Positions 7,837-16,331 of a stretch of DNA of 39,000 nt are shown piece after piece. Each line of letters begins with the position of its first letter. Positions within the stretch are counted from its first letter, which is position 1. The DNA lies in assembly GCA_022729795.1 (NCBI GenBank), contig DZBD01000005.1:1-39000 (forward strand), given 5' to 3'. This stretch comes from Sulfuricurvum sp. (lineage in GTDB: Bacteria > Campylobacterota > Campylobacteria > Campylobacterales > Sulfurimonadaceae). The notes beneath the pieces are model-generated. The model searched no databases and was not told the DNA's origin. It was given only the letters and a program-made list of their open reading frames with translations. The translations under genes were made by a program, and so were the position numbers.

Positions 7837-8752
7837 TCAAATACAGGATTTGCTAAATATAATGAAGCGTTGGCAATACGTATTCATAGCAGACCAAATT
7901 GGTTTAAATTATTTAAGTCCTTCAGAAATAGCTGTATTAAAAGCTGCCGGAATAGACTTAGATAAATTCAAGAACAAAAAAGGGGTTGTAGAACACGCAT
8001 TCCTTTGGGGACTTTTAGCGGAAGCTATCGGAAGCGACCGAGCGAAGAAAATGAATTATCAACAATTCCAAAAGTTTGTATCCTCCGGAAATTTCGCTCC
8101 TTTAACAGAAGCAGAAGAGTTTGCTCTTAACCAAGTAAAAAACCGTGCCTACACGGATATCTCCGGATTAGGTAACAGAATAGCTACAGGTCTGTCAAAC
8201 AAGATAATCCAAGCAAATTTAAAGCAGCAAATCGCAGCAAGAAAGTTAATCAAAGAGAAAACAATCAAAGCGGTTGAACTTAGATACGGTGCTCGTCAAT
8301 TAGCAGCGGAGCTTGCCGAATCAACAAAAGATTGGGAAAGAGATTGGTTAAGAATATCATATTACTTATTACACGAATCTTACAATACAGGTAGAGCTGA
8401 AAGTATATTCAAGAATAACGGAGAAGACGCTGAAGTTTATTTCGACGTTCTCGACAGAGCTTGTATGAGTTGTTTGACATTATACTTAGAAGACCCTGAA
8501 GATTTAGGTAGTATGCCGAAAGTATTCAAATTAAAGGATATTTTAGCAAACGGTAATAACATCGGAAGAAAGAAAGACGATTTACTTCCTACAGTAGCTC
8601 CTGTTCATCCTTACTGCCGTTGTACTATAAATTACAAACGTCCTAACTTCGGATGGGATAGTGATTTAAGAGCGTTTGTAATTCCTCAAAAGATTCAATC
8701 TAATAACTCAAAGTTAAAAGGAGTAAAGTTAAACATAAAAATAGAAAAATAA
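7820..8752 (+). CDS. MuF-type minor head morphogenesis protein
   Basis: 310 residues. The C-terminal half carries the Mu gpF/SPP1 gp7-like signature: a helical region with ESYNTGRAE (about 186-194), then the Cys pair in DRACMSCL (C215, C218) and the HPYCRC motif (H263 to C268) that probably binds metal. MuF proteins attach to the portal inside the head and are often ejected with the DNA; family members are frequently fused to, or encoded beside, toxin-like enzymes. Here the domain is unfused, and the ADP-ribosyltransferase-like domain lies five genes downstream. The start overlaps the preceding small gene. The family call is firm. Confidence 0.85.
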   Translation: MIFNNSQIQDLLNIMKRWQYVFIADQIGLNYLSPSEIAVLKAAGIDLDKFKNKKGVVEHAFLWGLLAEAIGSDRAKKMNYQQFQKFVSSGNFAPLTEAEEFALNQVKNRAYTDISGLGNRIATGLSNKIIQANLKQQIAARKLIKEKTIKAVELRYGARQLAAELAESTKDWERDWLRISYYLLHESYNTGRAESIFKNNGEDAEVYFDVLDRACMSCLTLYLEDPEDLGSMPKVFKLKDILANGNNIGRKKDDLLPTVAPVHPYCRCTINYKRPNFGWDSDLRAFVIPQKIQSNNSKLKGVKLNIKIEK

Positions 8753-8759
8753 AATTGTA

Positions 8760-9407
8760 ATGAAAAAAGTATTAATTGTATCTCCTCATAGCGATGACGC
8801 TATGTTTAATTGTGGTAAATATATTCTTACAGGAAAATACGATGTTGAAATATTGACGGTTGAAAACGACCCTAAAAGAATTCAAGAAGACAAAAACTTA
8901 TACGGCTTCCTGAATATTCCCTTACATCATTTAGAAGTAGATTTCATTGACAATAGTTATTACGGATATTTCAAAACTTTCAAAGGAGTTAATCATAATG
9001 ACGCTCATGCTTATTTGAAGGAATACTTCGGACAAGAAGTTCTGGATGACGTTAAATCTTCTATTTTGAAGTTTGTAAGAAAGTTCCGGAAAAGAAACGA
9101 GGGTTGTATCGTTTTAGCTCCTCTTGGAATTGCTCACCCTTTTCATTACTTTGTACACGAAGTTCTTTTAGAAGAAGCCGACTTGTTTTACAGAGAGTTC
9201 CCTCACTCGTACAAGAAACGTTCTCAACAACAGTTCAATGCTTGCTTATCTCACTTCGGTCGTAAATATCAATTCGATGATTTAAACGTACATGAAGCGA
9301 AGTTTGATTTGTCAAAGAAATTCTACAAATCTCAATCAGGACTTCTGTTCTTTGAATCAGGTTACATTAAAAAACAGCTTCCGGAAGAATTTTACGTAAA
9401 ACTATAA
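8760..9407 (+). CDS. PIG-L/LmbE-family N-acetylglucosaminyl deacetylase
   Basis: 215 residues, normal for the family. The N-terminal SPHSDD (8-13) matches the PHxDD zinc/catalytic motif, with H10 and D13 as probable ligands. AHPFH (125-129) corresponds to the second HPDH zinc motif, with Phe in place of Asp. PIG-L enzymes remove acetyl groups from N-acetylglucosamine on glycolipids, small thiols, antibiotics or other glycans. A glycosyltransferase gene lies just downstream with a homing endonuclease gene between, so the two may act in sequence: GlcNAc transfer, then deacetylation. The acceptor is unknown; virion protein, host surface glycan or modified DNA base are all possible. Confidence 0.85.
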   Translation: MKKVLIVSPHSDDAMFNCGKYILTGKYDVEILTVENDPKRIQEDKNLYGFLNIPLHHLEVDFIDNSYYGYFKTFKGVNHNDAHAYLKEYFGQEVLDDVKSSILKFVRKFRKRNEGCIVLAPLGIAHPFHYFVHEVLLEEADLFYREFPHSYKKRSQQQFNACLSHFGRKYQFDDLNVHEAKFDLSKKFYKSQSGLLFFESGYIKKQLPEEFYVKL

Positions 9408-9411
9408 TCGT

Positions 9412-10116
9412 ATGAATGGGATAATTTACAAAACAACTAATTTAATCAACGGCAAAATTTACATAGGTCAACATTCTACAAATGACAAAAATTATTTAGG
9501 TTCCGGAGTAAGACTATTCTCCGCCATAAAGAAATATGGCAAACAAAACTTCATTCGAGAAACTTTGAAAGAATGTAAAACTCAAAAAGAGTTAGACGCT
9601 TTTGAGCAAGTTTACATAAAACGTTATAATTCTATAAATGAAGAATTCGGTTACAATATACTCACAGGGACAGCGAATAAGTTCGGTTCAGGTAGTCCAG
9701 CGTTATTACCTGATATTAAAGTTAAGATGAGCATTGCAATGCAAGAAAGATTGAAATCAGGTTGGAAACCTAAGCATTATCTAACAGAAGAACATTATAA
9801 GGCTCATTCTGAATTCATGAAAGAATATTTCAAAACACACGACCAACATAATAAAGGTAAGAAGATTGAAAAAGAAAAACATGCTATGTACGGTAAAAAA
9901 CATTCTTTGGAAACTAAAAATAAGATGAGCCTAAATCACGCTGATTTTTCTGGTAAAAATAATCCTATGTACGGTATTAAGATATGCGGGGATAAAAATC
10001 CAGCGTTTGGAAAGAAATGGATTACGAATGGAAAAGAAAATAAATATATAGATAAAGATGACGATATACCGTTTGGTTTTAGAAAAGGTGTAACAAGAGG
10101 AATTATAAAAATATGA
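9412..10116 (+). CDS. GIY-YIG homing endonuclease with NUMOD3-like repeats
   Basis: 234 residues. Residues 1-95 form a GIY-YIG nuclease domain: GIIYKTT and KIYIGQHS, then YLGSG, AIKKYGKQNF and the Glu-containing helix ELDAFEQVYIKRYN. The C-terminal half has NUMOD3-type DNA-binding elements (HAMYGKKHSLETKNKMS near 156, NNPMYGIK, NPAFGKKW). It resembles T4 Seg-type free-standing homing endonucleases that spread by cutting genomes lacking them. It sits between the deacetylase and the glycosyltransferase, ends in ATGA overlapping the next start, and looks like a mobile insertion that preserved translational coupling. No intron or intein boundary is visible. Confidence 0.9.
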   Translation: MNGIIYKTTNLINGKIYIGQHSTNDKNYLGSGVRLFSAIKKYGKQNFIRETLKECKTQKELDAFEQVYIKRYNSINEEFGYNILTGTANKFGSGSPALLPDIKVKMSIAMQERLKSGWKPKHYLTEEHYKAHSEFMKEYFKTHDQHNKGKKIEKEKHAMYGKKHSLETKNKMSLNHADFSGKNNPMYGIKICGDKNPAFGKKWITNGKENKYIDKDDDIPFGFRKGVTRGIIKI

Positions 10117-11570
10117 AAATAATTATAGCAACATTCGAAATAGCAAAATACGGAGGAATCGTAGAACACATAGAAGCTAAGGTAAAAGCATTCAAATCAT
10201 TAGGTCATGAAGTTGACATAGTAGAACTAAAACCATCTTCCACAACACAAAAGAAATACGACGAAGCTATAAGAAAGTTTAAGTCCGGAGAATTTCAATC
10301 TACAAAAACTTTGAACTCTCAAAACGGAGGATATGAACTTTCTGAAGCAACAGGCTATTACAAGAACAACTATTACGGTTATTTTTTACCACCTTCAAAT
10401 CGTATAGGAGTATTTGAAGAAGACGCTTTGTTACGTTGGTATGAGTTAGTTGAGGATGTAGATTTGATAATGTGGAATTTCATGCCTACAAAAAGTTCTG
10501 CTTGGAATAAGGCTGATTTTAGCTTTTGGTGGAAATTTTATGATTTACCTTCAAACATAAAACAAGTCTTTACAGCACATGATGCTTACTTCGATATCAG
10601 AGCTTCGAACGTTACAGCACTAAAGAAGAAAATACTATTCTTAGAGTGCGCACACGTTGCCGCTTATCATTGCTGCGAAAATATAGGTATTCCTCGAGCA
10701 TTACTTTTGAATCCTCGTTATTTACAGGACGATTTAGAAATGGAAATTATTCCTATGTCAGAAAGGGAAACAGACTTCTTTGCTGCTCATATCTTTAAGA
10801 GTATGAAGCATATGGAAGAACTTATACGTTGCGTACCTTATTTGAATCCAGATTCAATAGAAGACGACTCGACTTGTAGCTTCCCTTATTCGGTTGTCAT
10901 TGCAGGTTCCGGAATAGAACAAGCCTATATGGTAGCAAAGGAAAAAATCAAACCTTGTTATATTTGTAATAAGAAGACTGACCCTGATATTCCGGAATAC
11001 AGAATAGGTATTTCTAATTGGGAAATTGCTGAAAACCACGGAATGAATTACTTAGGTCAAATAAGTAGCAAAACTGTTAATAAATTTTTAAAGAACAGTA
11101 AATTCGCTGTAGACCCGAGTTGGGCTGCTCATTACGCTCAATATTGCAGAACTCATATCAACGGCTTCATAATAGAAGCTATGTTACACGGCTGTTATCC
11201 TGTACTTAGAGATTACAGCAGTTTAAGCAAAAATACAACCGATTCAGACCCACTGTTCGAAAGTATAAGAGCGATTTATATTCCTTGGGATGCAACTCCT
11301 AAACAGTTTGCTAAAGCATTACGAAAGGCTTGTAATAAGATTTCAGAAGAACAATATTTAGAAGATACGCTTCACAACTTCGAAATTGTCAAAACTCTTT
11401 TCAACGCAAAAGAAAATGTTGAGGAGATAGTTAGATTAGCTGAAGGCGGAAAGAAATTAGTTCGTAAGGAATTAGAGATAGGTCAAGATTCAGAAAATGT
11501 AAAAAGAATCTCCGAAGAAATAATGACAGGGTTCTTCAAAATCGAACTACCAATAATTTGGGAAACTTAA
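10113..11570 (+). CDS. GT-B fold glycosyltransferase (GT4-like)
   Basis: 485 residues. The N-terminal Rossmann-like half begins MKIIIATFEIAKYGGIVEHI with a Gly-rich loop and SLGHEVDIVEL, typical of GT4-type enzymes. The C-terminal half has a VVIAGSG strand, NYLGQIS, and GFIIEAMLHGCYPVLRD (351-367), corresponding to the donor-binding E-x7-E region although the second Glu is not preserved. A CYIC pair (C282, C285) may bind metal or form a disulfide. There are no membrane segments, so it acts in the cytoplasm on a soluble acceptor. With the PIG-L gene it suggests a phage-encoded sugar modification. Donor and acceptor are unknown. It overlaps the homing endonuclease gene by four bases. Confidence 0.75.
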   Translation: MKIIIATFEIAKYGGIVEHIEAKVKAFKSLGHEVDIVELKPSSTTQKKYDEAIRKFKSGEFQSTKTLNSQNGGYELSEATGYYKNNYYGYFLPPSNRIGVFEEDALLRWYELVEDVDLIMWNFMPTKSSAWNKADFSFWWKFYDLPSNIKQVFTAHDAYFDIRASNVTALKKKILFLECAHVAAYHCCENIGIPRALLLNPRYLQDDLEMEIIPMSERETDFFAAHIFKSMKHMEELIRCVPYLNPDSIEDDSTCSFPYSVVIAGSGIEQAYMVAKEKIKPCYICNKKTDPDIPEYRIGISNWEIAENHGMNYLGQISSKTVNKFLKNSKFAVDPSWAAHYAQYCRTHINGFIIEAMLHGCYPVLRDYSSLSKNTTDSDPLFESIRAIYIPWDATPKQFAKALRKACNKISEEQYLEDTLHNFEIVKTLFNAKENVEEIVRLAEGGKKLVRKELEIGQDSENVKRISEEIMTGFFKIELPIIWET

Positions 11571-11573
11571 AAT

Positions 11574-11585
11574 TACAGTTATAAT
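11574..11585 (+). promoter_or_regulatory. Candidate late promoter (TACAGTTATAAT) before the ATPase gene
   Basis: The exact motif lies in the 36-base gap between the glycosyltransferase stop and the ATPase start, ending 21 bases before the ATG. It is followed by an A/T-rich leader containing TTTCATAAAAAAA; the portal copy is followed by a similar CCATAAAAAG. It probably starts a transcript for the ATPase and kinase/ART genes. Confidence 0.55.
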
Positions 11586-11606
11586 TTCATAAAAAAAATT
11601 GAAATT

Positions 11607-13136
11607 ATGGCAGCAGTAAAACAAGTAGGCGATGTTCACCCTAAAAATCCTAATTTAGTTTGGACTGAATATCAACCAGGAAAATTCGATTATAGAAACA
11701 AAAATTCGATAAAACCAGTAGGCGTAAAACCTATGGATGTTAAGCAATTATCAGTTTGGGCTCCATCCGCTAAAACAGACAGTCTGATAATAATAGCTCA
11801 ATCCCCTAAAGCAGATGCTCAAAAAAGAAAAGTCGCTTACGATGAGTTGGAAAAAAGAGGACACGATATGTCTACTATCGACACTTCCGGAACGCTCGAT
11901 AAATTCCTTAATAATCAAAATAAGGTTAATAATCTTTTAGGACGCAATAATCCTACTCCTACTCCATCTCCAGTGGTTGCCGGAGATGAAGCTCCTGTAG
12001 ACGAAGATGGAATCACCGAAGAATGGTGGTTGAATAAAACCGACGCTCGTGTAAAGAAAAATTTCAATCTTTCAACAAAGTCTGGTCGTATCAAATATGA
12101 CCACTTTCTCGACAAGATGAAAAAGAAACAGAAGAACTATAAGAATCCTGTTCGTGTTATGCAGGATTTAGCTCGTCAATACGCTTACTTCTTGAAGAAT
12201 GAAAAAGCAAGGTTTATGATTTCTGCAGGGGGTGCTGGTATTGGTAAAACTTATTTATTCAAGACTCTTTCAGAATATTTGAATATCAAACCTTTTGACT
12301 CAACAAAAGACGCTCCTGGCGATGGCGATTACGGTTACTTCGAAGCTCCCAATGTTTCTTCAGCAAAACAACTTGCCGGCATATTAAAAAGTCATAACGG
12401 TAAATTATTACTGTTCGATGACAATGACGCTGTTTTAACAGATAAGCGTTGCGCCGCAATGATGAAGAAAGCTACTGCTACAGGCGGCAAAAGAATCGTA
12501 GATGACCCTGAAGATAAAACAATCAACTTCGAATTTACAGGACGTATCATGATAATGACTAACAAAGATTTAGCTACATTATCGGAGAACGAAGATACCA
12601 AAGCTGTTATATCGAGAGCCACAGGCGGTAAATCTGAAATTTACTTAACTGTTTCTGAAACTATTGACGTTCTTAGAGACCGTTTCCAAAAAATGGAATT
12701 TGATACCGTTGACAGATTAGACGATACAAACGAAGATGTTCAAGAAAGAGCTGAAGTATTCCATGTAATAGAAAAGAATTCGAAGAACATTGACCCAGCT
12801 CAATTTACGGTTCGTAATTTTGAATCTATGATTTTAGTTCGTAGAGCCGCAGAAAATGGAAACGCTATGGCAGATGACGCTGCTATCAACGACCTTATCG
12901 GTACTCATAAACAAGATTGGGAAGAAGAAGCGGGATATTTAATTACAAAGGCTCAAAACGATGAACTGTTTGTAGAATCAGCGGAAGATTTTTCTAAAGC
13001 AGAAGAAACGGAAGAAAATCCTTTTGTTAAAATAGTTGAAGGACAAGAAGTAGAAAAAGCGGTTGAAGAAGAATTTTCAGTAAACTTCGACAACATGGAT
13101 ATTGAGAAAGCAGAAACGTTGTTATTTGGAGAATAA
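11607..13136 (+). CDS. AAA+ ATPase with head-protein-like flanking modules
   Basis: 509 residues. The AAA+ core has Walker A GGAGIGKT (208-215), Walker B LLLFDD (267-272), a sensor-1-like MIMTN (315-319) and a possible arginine finger in ISRATG (335-340). Before it come a small beta module (VWTEYQPGKFDYR, 18-30), a helical module ending ELEKRG (80-85) that is shared with the tagged protein at 7191, and a Pro/Thr linker. After it comes an acidic tail with ENPFVKIVEG (470-479), VEKAVEEE (482-489) and IEKAETL (499-505), matching motifs in the first gene, portal and scaffold. This layout is unusual for a replication or packaging ATPase and suggests a virion-associated or co-packaged motor. Its substrate is unknown. 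The stop overlaps the next start by one base (TAATG). Confidence 0.85.
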   Translation: MAAVKQVGDVHPKNPNLVWTEYQPGKFDYRNKNSIKPVGVKPMDVKQLSVWAPSAKTDSLIIIAQSPKADAQKRKVAYDELEKRGHDMSTIDTSGTLDKFLNNQNKVNNLLGRNNPTPTPSPVVAGDEAPVDEDGITEEWWLNKTDARVKKNFNLSTKSGRIKYDHFLDKMKKKQKNYKNPVRVMQDLARQYAYFLKNEKARFMISAGGAGIGKTYLFKTLSEYLNIKPFDSTKDAPGDGDYGYFEAPNVSSAKQLAGILKSHNGKLLLFDDNDAVLTDKRCAAMMKKATATGGKRIVDDPEDKTINFEFTGRIMIMTNKDLATLSENEDTKAVISRATGGKSEIYLTVSETIDVLRDRFQKMEFDTVDRLDDTNEDVQERAEVFHVIEKNSKNIDPAQFTVRNFESMILVRRAAENGNAMADDAAINDLIGTHKQDWEEEAGYLITKAQNDELFVESAEDFSKAEETEENPFVKIVEGQEVEKAVEEEFSVNFDNMDIEKAETLLFGE

Positions 13137-15514
13137 TGGAACTATTAGAAGCTCTTTACAGAATAGCGGAACTAAATGGGTCGGGAGATGTTCCCGACTA
13201 TGTTTTAGTTAAGGCATGTAATAATTACAAAATAAATTGTTCTTACTTCATTGAATCGGAAGATTATGATATAAAGATTTCAAAATCTATATCTGATTAT
13301 TTGAATAACAACGAACCAGAAGATGAAGTTTGTAAGGCTGTGCTTCCAGGAACTACTAAAGTTGTAGACGGAGTTGTTTATATTTATACCGCAACTCCTG
13401 GCGCAAAAACTCAATATGACTGGAGGGTTTATAGCAATCCTAACTCAGCTTTAAATACCGCAAAACAAACTTCTAAAAAAGCTGTAATTTCTCAAAGGTA
13501 TGTAAACGATTTATTTCCTTTAGAGCTCGCTTCTTTTGTTAATATCAAAAAATTAGGAGGAAGTACAGGAGCTGAACTCGTTAAGGATTCAGGAGGAGCT
13601 CAATATGTAATGAAGAAAGGTTCTAACACCTCTTCTGCACACGTAGAGTCGGAATATATAGCTAATCAACTTTATGAGATTTTAGGAGTAAGGACGCCAG
13701 ATTACGAGCTGTACGACGATAAGGGTGAAAAAGTTCTTGTAAGTAAATTCATTCATAACGCAACAGTTGTTAGTGCTTCAGATTACAATGAGCTTTCAAA
13801 GAATTTTATCATAGATGCATTTTTAGCTAATCGCGATGTTTACCAAAACGATAATTGTTTGAAAGACGCTTCTGGAAGAATATACAGGGTTGACAATGGA
13901 AGTTGTTTAAGTTTCAGAGCAGGCGGTTCTACTAAAAAATTCGACGAAGATGTAGCTAATGATTTAAAGGGCATGATTCAATACAACGGTCATGTCATAG
14001 CTAATTTGTCAGACCAAGATATCATAGACCAAATAACCGACTTACAAACTAAAAAAGATTTTACCGTAGATTTCCTTGCGGCTTCAGGACAACAGTCACT
14101 TTCCGACATTATATCTAAAAGGTTTGACAAACTTGAAGATATCAAAAAGGAATACGAGAAAAAGATTCAAAAGAAAGTAGCTAAAAGTGCTTTGAAAAAC
14201 GCTCCGAGAAATTTACTTCCGGACGCTGATATGTACAAGGAATTCGACGACGTTGAATTAGATTCCATCTTTAAAAGCGTTTCAGGTTCTTGGTATGACA
14301 AGGTAATGAACAAAACTTACAGAGGTTGGGAATTAGTTGAGAATATTTGTAAGTTAAGAGGTTTTGACGCAAGACCCGAAGTTGTTAATGAAAATACTTA
14401 TTGGCAAGAAGTTAAGAAGAATCCGGAAAATCAATTATTCAGAGGTTTAACAAAAGGAAACAAACCTTCAGAAGAATATGCCGACGATTTCAAATACGAC
14501 GATGAATGTTTTTACGGCTCTGTAGGTATTTACGGTTCTGGAATTTATTTCCACGCTAATGACAATTCAAGCGGAAAACAACATGATAAAACAGATTACA
14601 AAAATTCCAGAGCTTATGGTCATGCACTTCAGTATGCTAATTATCAAGGAACAGTAATAGATGCTCTTTTGAGTCCTAAAGCTAAAATAGCAAAATATAA
14701 GGATTTAATAAAACAACTCGAAGCGGAAGTTGTATTCGATGATTCTCAAGCAAAAGCTATACAATCTAAAATAAATTTATTGAAGATTGATTTAAAGGAA
14801 TTCGAGGATGAGTTTCATAACGTTACTTACAATACAGAAAATAATGTAAGGAACGCAATGCATTGGGACCAAAACTCCTATATTATGCACGCTATAGAAA
14901 TAGACGCTGTAAATTGGGGAGCTATCGATGAACACGGGAATCCCACTTATCCTGATTTCAATTCTTTCTTTCATGGTAAGATAAAAGGTTGGGTAGAAGC
15001 GAACGGAGGAACTGTAACCGAAAAAGCTCCTAATAGCAATGCGTTCATTTTGAAGTTACCAAATAGCAAACAAACGTTTCTACTTTCAGAATATACTTAT
15101 ATGAATAATGCAATCAAACAAAAGAATGCATTTACAAAAGCGTATAATTATCCTGTAGAAAGATTCAGAGATTGGTTTGTAACTAATCATTTTGCTATAA
15201 TCAATAAAAAAGTAGAAGAAGAAGTTTCTAATTTGGGTGACAAAATAACGGATTTAAAATCTGAAATAATGAGAGTTAAGAGCGAACTTTCAGACCAAGG
15301 AGACGAGCTTAACAAAGTAAAGAACAAAAATGTTAATCCGGATAAGGATATAATTTCTTGTTGCGTACACGCTGTTAAAACAGGTAGAGAAGAAGCATTA
15401 GGAATTTACGCTGCCGTAAAGGGATATGACGCAATAAAAGTTCCTAATGGTAACGGAATAGGAAATTCATTTATAGTTGTATTGAACAGAAGTAAGGTGA
15501 TTGTAAAAGAATAG
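13136..15514 (+). CDS. Fusion of a kinase-like and an ADP-ribosyltransferase-like domain (putative polyvalent protein)
   Basis: 792 residues. A short linker module (VCKAVLPGTTK, then TPGAKTQYDWRV, 65-98) precedes a kinase-like region at about 135-265: Gly-rich GGSTGAELV (141-149), a Lys in YVMKK (157-161), Glu171 in HVESEY, LANRDVYQNDN (230-240) resembling a catalytic loop, and VDNG (252-255) resembling DFG. It recalls the HipA/actin-fragmin-kinase fold more than classical Ser/Thr kinases. From about 430 an ADP-ribosyltransferase-like fold appears: LFRG (R436), YGSGIYF (466-472), GTVIDALLSPKAKI (505-518) and a terminal GYDAI with VVLNRS (781-786). A long helical/coiled-coil insertion (about 520-730) splits the ART parts, and I cannot assign the catalytic Glu. 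T4 Alt is a known virion-carried ART. Inference: an injected host-modifying protein. Both domain calls rest on motifs seen by eye. Confidence 0.6.
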   Translation: MELLEALYRIAELNGSGDVPDYVLVKACNNYKINCSYFIESEDYDIKISKSISDYLNNNEPEDEVCKAVLPGTTKVVDGVVYIYTATPGAKTQYDWRVYSNPNSALNTAKQTSKKAVISQRYVNDLFPLELASFVNIKKLGGSTGAELVKDSGGAQYVMKKGSNTSSAHVESEYIANQLYEILGVRTPDYELYDDKGEKVLVSKFIHNATVVSASDYNELSKNFIIDAFLANRDVYQNDNCLKDASGRIYRVDNGSCLSFRAGGSTKKFDEDVANDLKGMIQYNGHVIANLSDQDIIDQITDLQTKKDFTVDFLAASGQQSLSDIISKRFDKLEDIKKEYEKKIQKKVAKSALKNAPRNLLPDADMYKEFDDVELDSIFKSVSGSWYDKVMNKTYRGWELVENICKLRGFDARPEVVNENTYWQEVKKNPENQLFRGLTKGNKPSEEYADDFKYDDECFYGSVGIYGSGIYFHANDNSSGKQHDKTDYKNSRAYGHALQYANYQGTVIDALLSPKAKIAKYKDLIKQLEAEVVFDDSQAKAIQSKINLLKIDLKEFEDEFHNVTYNTENNVRNAMHWDQNSYIMHAIEIDAVNWGAIDEHGNPTYPDFNSFFHGKIKGWVEANGGTVTEKAPNSNAFILKLPNSKQTFLLSEYTYMNNAIKQKNAFTKAYNYPVERFRDWFVTNHFAIINKKVEEEVSNLGDKITDLKSEIMRVKSELSDQGDELNKVKNKNVNPDKDIISCCVHAVKTGREEALGIYAAVKGYDAIKVPNGNGIGNSFIVVLNRSKVIVKE

Positions 15515-15516
15515 TT

Positions 15517-15873
15517 ATGAGAGAAAGATTATTATCAGTAATAGGAGCACGGGCAAAGAATTATTTAGACCGAAAAGTTCCGAGTAGTATTATTCCATTC
15601 ACAGGTTCATTCCCATTGCTTAACAGCGTAGAATTTGAAGATTACGTAGAGTTATTGAAAACTAAAATGTATCTTACAGATTTATCTGATAAATTACAGA
15701 AAATTACTTTGTTAGGTAACAAGATGGCTCTAATGGAAGAAAGTTTCAAAGAATATTTGAAAAGAGAAAACTTAGAATTCAAAACAATGAGTTCAAAAGA
15801 AAAAACTTCTCATTTGTTAGTTTGGTTAGAAGAAGATAATTTATCAACAAACGATTTAAAAATAAAATTATGA
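15517..15873 (+). CDS. Hypothetical helical protein (118 aa)
   Basis: A 118-residue, mainly helical charged protein with no membrane segment and no motif I recognise. It starts two bases after the kinase/ART-like gene and overlaps the DUF5675 gene by four bases (ATGA), so it is translated with them. It might be a partner of either neighbour; nothing in the sequence decides. Confidence 0.6.
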   Translation: MRERLLSVIGARAKNYLDRKVPSSIIPFTGSFPLLNSVEFEDYVELLKTKMYLTDLSDKLQKITLLGNKMALMEESFKEYLKRENLEFKTMSSKEKTSHLLVWLEEDNLSTNDLKIKL

Positions 15874-16319
15874 AACTGTTAATTAAGACTTTTTACAAAG
15901 GAGAAAAATATACGTTAAGCAAATTATCTATTGACGGTGTGAAGATGTGCGATATCATCGAAGATAAGGTGAGAGCTCTTCCGGCAAAATGTCTTTATAC
16001 TCCAAAAGGATTAGATTGCAAATGTAAGGAAAAAGTTTACGGAGAAACGGCTATTCCTGCCGGAACTTACAAATGTGAGTTTACGATGAGTAGTAGGTTT
16101 AAAAGAAAACTTCTTGCTATTTTAAATGTTCCTCATTTCATTGGAATAAGAATGCACAGGGGAAATACCGAAATAGATTCGCACGGCTGCACTATCGTTG
16201 GGGAAAATAAGGTAAAAGGAAAAGTCATTAATTCTACTTATTGGGAAGAAAAATTAAATGATATATTCGAGGAAGCTTCAAATAACGGAGAGGAAATTGA
16301 AATAACAATCGAGAGATAA
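15870..16319 (+). CDS. DUF5675 family protein (possible peptidoglycan-active enzyme)
   Basis: 149 residues matching the DUF5675 layout over its whole length: YTLSKLSIDGVKMCDIIED, then GETAIPAGTYKCEFTMS, a VPHFIGIRMHRGNTEIDSHGC block and a GENKVKGKVINST turn. H96, H105 and C107 in MHRGN and SHGC resemble the His/SHGC arrangement of L,D-transpeptidase (YkuD) active sites. The family has no settled function; a role in peptidoglycan cleavage or modification at entry or lysis is plausible. Since the amidase-like gene at 5546 appears catalytically dead, this is a candidate for the active lytic enzyme. It has no signal peptide. Confidence 0.85.
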   Translation: MKLLIKTFYKGEKYTLSKLSIDGVKMCDIIEDKVRALPAKCLYTPKGLDCKCKEKVYGETAIPAGTYKCEFTMSSRFKRKLLAILNVPHFIGIRMHRGNTEIDSHGCTIVGENKVKGKVINSTYWEEKLNDIFEEASNNGEEIEITIER

Positions 16320-16331
16320 AAACTTTCTTGT

